In this document: piece after piece, positions 5,320 to 8,235 of the stretch
Layout: each line of letters begins with the position of its first letter
Position numbering within the stretch: the first letter of the stretch is position 1
Origin: Betaproteobacteria bacterium
GTDB taxonomy: Bacteria > Pseudomonadota > Gammaproteobacteria > Burkholderiales > Casimicrobiaceae
Length of the DNA: 8,235 nucleotides
Direction: 5' to 3'
Assembly (NCBI GenBank): GCA_005888865.1
Contig: VBCL01000179.1
Span: forward strand, 1-8,235
Notes under the pieces: model-generated
Database searches by the model: none
Told to the model about the DNA's origin: nothing
What the model saw: the letters and a program-made list of their open reading frames with translations, nothing else
Made by a program: the position numbers and the translations under genes

Positions 5320-7211
5320 CGTCTGATGCGCGCGAGCAGCCATTGCACGCCGCCACCGATTCCCATCGGAAACGCGAGCACCAGAAGCAGGATCGCCACG
5401 CCCAGGTCCGCACGCCAGTACTCGGTGGCCCGCGAGAGGAAATCCTGCAGCCCGACGAACGCCGCTGCGCCGAGCAGCGGGCCGGCGAGCGCATTGAGTC
5501 CGCCGAGCAGAACCATGATCAGGGCATCGACCGAACGCGGAATCGCCAGCGTCTCGGGCGAGATGCTGCCTTTGGAGAAGGCGTACAGACCGCCGGCCAG
5601 GCCGGCGAACACGCCGGCGATTGCAAACGCCGCCCATTGCGTGGCCCGAACGTCGATGCCGCTCGCTTCGGCGCGTAGTGTCGAGTCGCGCCCGGCGCGC
5701 AGCGCGTACCCGAATGGCGTATGCGCGATCCAGACGATCGCGATCAGCACCGCCGCGACGACGCCGAGCGTGAAGTGGAAATACGCCTGACTGTCGGCGA
5801 GCCACGCCGGAGGCCAGGCGCCGATCAATCCGTTCGAGCCCCCGGTGAAGCTGTCCCACTGGAACACGATCGACCACACGATCTGCGCGAAGGCGAGGGT
5901 CAGCATCGCGAGGTAGACGCCTGAAAGCCGCACGCAGAACCAGCCGAAGACGAGCGCTCCCGCGAGCGCCGCGACCGGTGCGAGCGCGACGCTTGCTTCC
6001 ATCCGCACGCCGTGCCTGACCGCCAGCACGGCAGCGTAGGCGCCAAGTCCGAAATACGCCGCGTGCCCGAAAGATGCGAGGCCGCCTAGACCCAGCATGA
6101 ATTGCAGGCTGGCCGCGAATAACGCGAATATCAGGACGTCGATCGCAAGTACGAGATCGTACGCGTCACCGATCCACGGCAGGAGCGCAGCGATTGCGAT
6201 GGCGGTGAGTGCGGCGATCAGGCTACGGCGACCCGGTGGCCTCACCAGCGCACGGTGCTCCGTCACGGTGGTTGTCGGCGACGCGGACGCGGCGCTGCCA
6301 AGCAACCCGTAGGGCTTGACCGCGAGGACGATCGCCATCACCACGAACTCGGCAACCAGTGTGAGTTTCGGGAAGGCGACGACGATGCCACCCAGTTCGA
6401 CTTGACCCAGGCCGATGCAAACCGACTTGATGAGGCCGATCAGGAGCGCGGCGATGAAGGCGCCCGGAATCGAGCCGAGGCCGCCGACGACCGTGACGAC
6501 GAACGCTTCGGCGATGATCGACAGGTCCATTCCGAGATTGGCCGACTCGCGTGGCAACTGCAGCGCGCCGGCAAGCCCTGCGAGCAGCGCGCCGAGGAAG
6601 AAAACGCTGGTGAACAGCCACCTGGTGAACAGCCACGCCTGATTGACGCCTAGCGCCTGCACCATCACCCGATTCTCGGTCGCAGCACGAACCAGCGTGC
6701 CCCAGCGCGTGCGCCTGGTGAGCCACCACAGCGCGAACAGGACCACCGGTCCGATCCCGATCAGCAGCGCGTCATACTGCGGCAGGACCTGGCCGGCGAT
6801 GTCGATCGCGCCCTTGAAGCCCGAAGCGCGAGGTCCCAGCAGATCCGCGGCGCCCCACAGCGCAAGCGTGAGGTCCTCGACGATGAGCACGACCCCGAAG
6901 GTCGCGATCAATTGCAGCAATTCCGGCGCGTGGTAGATGCGACGCAGGAGCAGGATCTCGATCAGCGCGCCGATCGCGCCAACCGCGAGCGCTGCGGCGA
7001 GCACCGCAAGCCAATAGGCAGGTAGGGTCGTCCCGAAACGGCCGATCGTGCTGTATGCGATGTAGGCGCCCAGCATGTAGAGCGAGCCGTGCGCGAAGTT
7101 GACGATGCGCGTGACGCCGAAGATGAGCGACAGCCCCGCCGCGACGAGGAACAGCGCCGACGCGCCGGCAAGACCGTTGATGAGCTGGATAAGGACGGCG
7201 GAGAGGCTCAC
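5316..7211 (-). CDS. Fused LivH-LivM permease of a branched-chain amino acid/amide-type ABC importer
   Basis: One 631-residue inner-membrane protein joins both permease subunits of a Liv-type importer. Numbered from the chosen GTG at 7211, residues of about 1-300 are LivH-like, with INGLAGAS near the start, NFAHGSLYMLGAY (38-50) and a cytoplasmic loop ATENRVMVQALGVN (177-190). Residues of about 305-330 are a polar linker (SASASPTTTVTEH, PPGRR). Residues of about 330-631 are LivM-like, with SFGHAAYFGLGAY (380-392) and GRDSTLRAEASGIDV (507-521). Each half has a late G-G-L-x-(S/A)-x-x-G motif. About 16 hydrophobic segments are visible. The frame is open to another GTG at 7289, which would add 26 mostly polar residues. 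I prefer 7211 because LivH proteins begin just before the first helix and because 7289 lies in a hairpin; neither GTG has a good ribosome-binding site. Such fusions are known in proteobacteria. The stop overlaps the livG start. Confidence 0.9.
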   Translation of the reverse strand: MSLSAVLIQLINGLAGASALFLVAAGLSLIFGVTRIVNFAHGSLYMLGAYIAYSTIGRFGTTLPAYWLAVLAAALAVGAIGALIEILLLRRIYHAPELLQLIATFGVVLIVEDLTLALWGAADLLGPRASGFKGAIDIAGQVLPQYDALLIGIGPVVLFALWWLTRRTRWGTLVRAATENRVMVQALGVNQAWLFTRWLFTSVFFLGALLAGLAGALQLPRESANLGMDLSIIAEAFVVTVVGGLGSIPGAFIAALLIGLIKSVCIGLGQVELGGIVVAFPKLTLVAEFVVMAIVLAVKPYGLLGSAASASPTTTVTEHRALVRPPGRRSLIAALTAIAIAALLPWIGDAYDLVLAIDVLIFALFAASLQFMLGLGGLASFGHAAYFGLGAYAAVLAVRHGVRMEASVALAPVAALAGALVFGWFCVRLSGVYLAMLTLAFAQIVWSIVFQWDSFTGGSNGLIGAWPPAWLADSQAYFHFTLGVVAAVLIAIVWIAHTPFGYALRAGRDSTLRAEASGIDVRATQWAAFAIAGVFAGLAGGLYAFSKGSISPETLAIPRSVDALIMVLLGGLNALAGPLLGAAAFVGLQDFLSRATEYWRADLGVAILLLVLAFPMGIGGGVQWLLARIRR

Positions 7212-7271
7212 GAGGACGCTCGCAATCGTAGGGCCGAATTCATTCGGCCACGGCGCGCCGCGTGACGTTGC

Positions 7272-7289
7272 GTGCGAATAAATTCGCAC
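7272..7289 (-). repeat. Hairpin between the binding-protein and permease genes
   Basis: GTGCGAAT-AA-ATTCGCAC is an 8-bp inverted repeat; in RNA it gives a 7-bp stem with a 4-nt loop. It starts 9 nt after the stop of the binding-protein gene and includes the upstream GTG (7289-7287) of the permease frame. Intercistronic hairpins after periplasmic binding-protein genes commonly stabilise the upstream mRNA and lower permease expression; that role is inferred here. Confidence 0.6.
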
Positions 7290-7298
7290 CTACGAGCG

Positions 7299-8235
7299 CT
7301 AGTCCGGCGGTCGATGCGCGCGCACCCAGTCGTCCGAGGGCAGATAGTCGGCGCCGTTGGCATACTTCCAGTCGACCATCACGCCCTTGCCATCCTTGAC
7401 GGCGAGTCGCCCCACATAAGCACCCATCGTCGACTGATGGTCGAGCGCTCGATACGTCACCTTGCCGAAGGGGGTGTCGACGACCAGCCCTTTCATGGCC
7501 ACGACGAGCTTTTCGGCATCGGTCGATTTCGCCTTGCGCATCGCAGCGGCGACGCTCATCACGGCGCTGTAGCCGACGACCGAGCCCTGCCGCGGGTAGT
7601 CCTTGAACTTTGCCTGATAGGCTTGGAGGAAGCGCTTGTGCTCGGGCGTGGCGATGTCCGACCAGGGATAGCCGGTGACGTACCAGCCCACCGGCGCCTC
7701 ATCCTTCAGGGGATCGAGATATTCCGGCTCGCCGCCGAGCAGATTGACCACGGGCCGATCGCGGAACAGCCCGCGCAACTCGCCTTCGCGTACGAACTTG
7801 GCGAGGTCCGCCGCGAACAGCGACGAGAAGATGGCGTCGGGCTTTGTCTCGAGCAGCGCCTGCACGACCGGTCCGGCGTCGATCTTGCCGAGTGGAACCG
7901 CGATCTCGACGAACTCGATCGCCGATGACTGGCGCGCGATCATCAACTGCTTGAACGCGGCCGTCGCCGCCGTCCCGTATTCGTAATTCGGATACACGAT
8001 CGCCCAGCGTCTCTTGTTCAGGCGCACCGCATCGGGGACGAGCATCGCGGTCTGCATATATGTCGACGGTCGCAGGCGGAACGTGTACTTGTTGCCGCTT
8101 TCCCAGACGATCTTGTCGGTCAGCGGCTCGGCGGCGAGAAAGAAGGCCCGCCGCTGCCGCGCGAAATCGGCCACGGCAAGCCCGACGGCGGAAGAGAATG
8201 TCCCCATCAGCGCATCGACTTTCTCCCTCGCCAAG
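7299..8235 (-). CDS. Periplasmic substrate-binding protein of the Liv-type ABC importer (5' end outside window)
   Basis: The last 311 residues of a type I periplasmic binding protein of the LivJ/Peripla_BP_6 family, ending at TAG 7301-7299. The frame is open to the right edge with no real start, so the signal peptide and roughly the first 80-110 residues are missing. Visible family features are the VDALMGTFSSAVGLAVADFA segment (end of the first Rossmann-like strand-helix unit), AAEPLTDKIV, TFRLRPSTYMQTAML, WAIVYPNYEYGTAATAAFK, PDAIFSSLFAADLAKFVREG and VDTPFGKVTYRALDHQST near the end. It delivers the substrate to the fused permease encoded just downstream. This family covers branched-chain amino acids, amides, urea and aromatic acids; I cannot tell which ligand is bound. 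Confidence 0.92.
   Translation of the reverse strand, partial: LAREKVDALMGTFSSAVGLAVADFARQRRAFFLAAEPLTDKIVWESGNKYTFRLRPSTYMQTAMLVPDAVRLNKRRWAIVYPNYEYGTAATAAFKQLMIARQSSAIEFVEIAVPLGKIDAGPVVQALLETKPDAIFSSLFAADLAKFVREGELRGLFRDRPVVNLLGGEPEYLDPLKDEAPVGWYVTGYPWSDIATPEHKRFLQAYQAKFKDYPRQGSVVGYSAVMSVAAAMRKAKSTDAEKLVVAMKGLVVDTPFGKVTYRALDHQSTMGAYVGRLAVKDGKGVMVDWKYANGADYLPSDDWVRAHRPPD

Noticed and set aside
5320..5877. Long N-terminal extension of the livG frame
   Set aside because: It is Arg-rich sequence in an alternative frame of the permease gene; the ATGA overlap at 5316-5319 gives the natural start.
1..8235. CRISPR arrays, tRNA or rRNA genes, insertion sequences, attachment sites
   Set aside because: No regularly spaced repeats, cloverleaf sequences, transposase motifs or terminal inverted repeats were seen by reading both strands.
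4549..8235. The importer as a new transport system
   Set aside because: All three subunits have clear Liv-family motifs and the normal gene order for binding protein, permeases and ATPase; only the fusion and missing livF are unusual.

Overview
The window is GC-rich chromosomal DNA with proteobacterial gene content. The clues are a periplasmic S8 protease with a DUF5648-like tail, a Tat-exported SMP-30 lactonase, a Liv-type amino-acid/amide ABC importer and the start of an MHYT-domain gene. The mix fits a soil or freshwater beta- or gammaproteobacterium, but no taxonomic marker such as rRNA is present, so this is inference. Almost all sequence is coding, and five of the six genes lie on the minus strand. 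Many long open frames on the opposite strand are high-GC shadows and are not listed.

Layout from left to right. 1-122: the first 40 codons of an MHYT-type membrane sensor gene, running out of the window on the minus strand. 123-354: non-coding, with weak hairpins only. 323-2389: a secreted subtilisin-family (S8) protease on the minus strand. Its catalytic domain is intact, but its C-terminal DUF5648-like domain is broken by a frameshift near 513; the true end of that domain can be read in the next frame down to 355. 2390-2532: a 143-bp divergent promoter region. 2533-3177: a small exported HEAT/TPR-repeat protein on the plus strand. Its stop lies 6 bp from the stop of the convergent lactonase gene, 3184-4419. 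4420-4548: an intergenic region holding a terminator-like hairpin, a possible promoter with a GntR/FadR-like palindrome, and a near-perfect Shine-Dalgarno site for the lactonase. 4549-8235: an importer operon on the minus strand, in transcription order substrate-binding protein (5' end outside the window), fused LivH-LivM permease, then LivG ATPase.

Functionally, the importer genes form one unit. The binding protein captures a substrate in the periplasm, the fused permease makes the channel, and LivG supplies ATP hydrolysis. The usual second ATPase, LivF, is not downstream. The lactonase is co-directional but appears to be a separate transcription unit. The protease and the repeat protein share a divergent promoter region, which is the only hint that they may be related.

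I did not find a clearly new biological system. The best points for a second look are the broken DUF5648 tail, the hairpin that covers the apparent start codon of the permease, the palindrome upstream of the lactonase, and the two hairpins around the end of the TPR gene.
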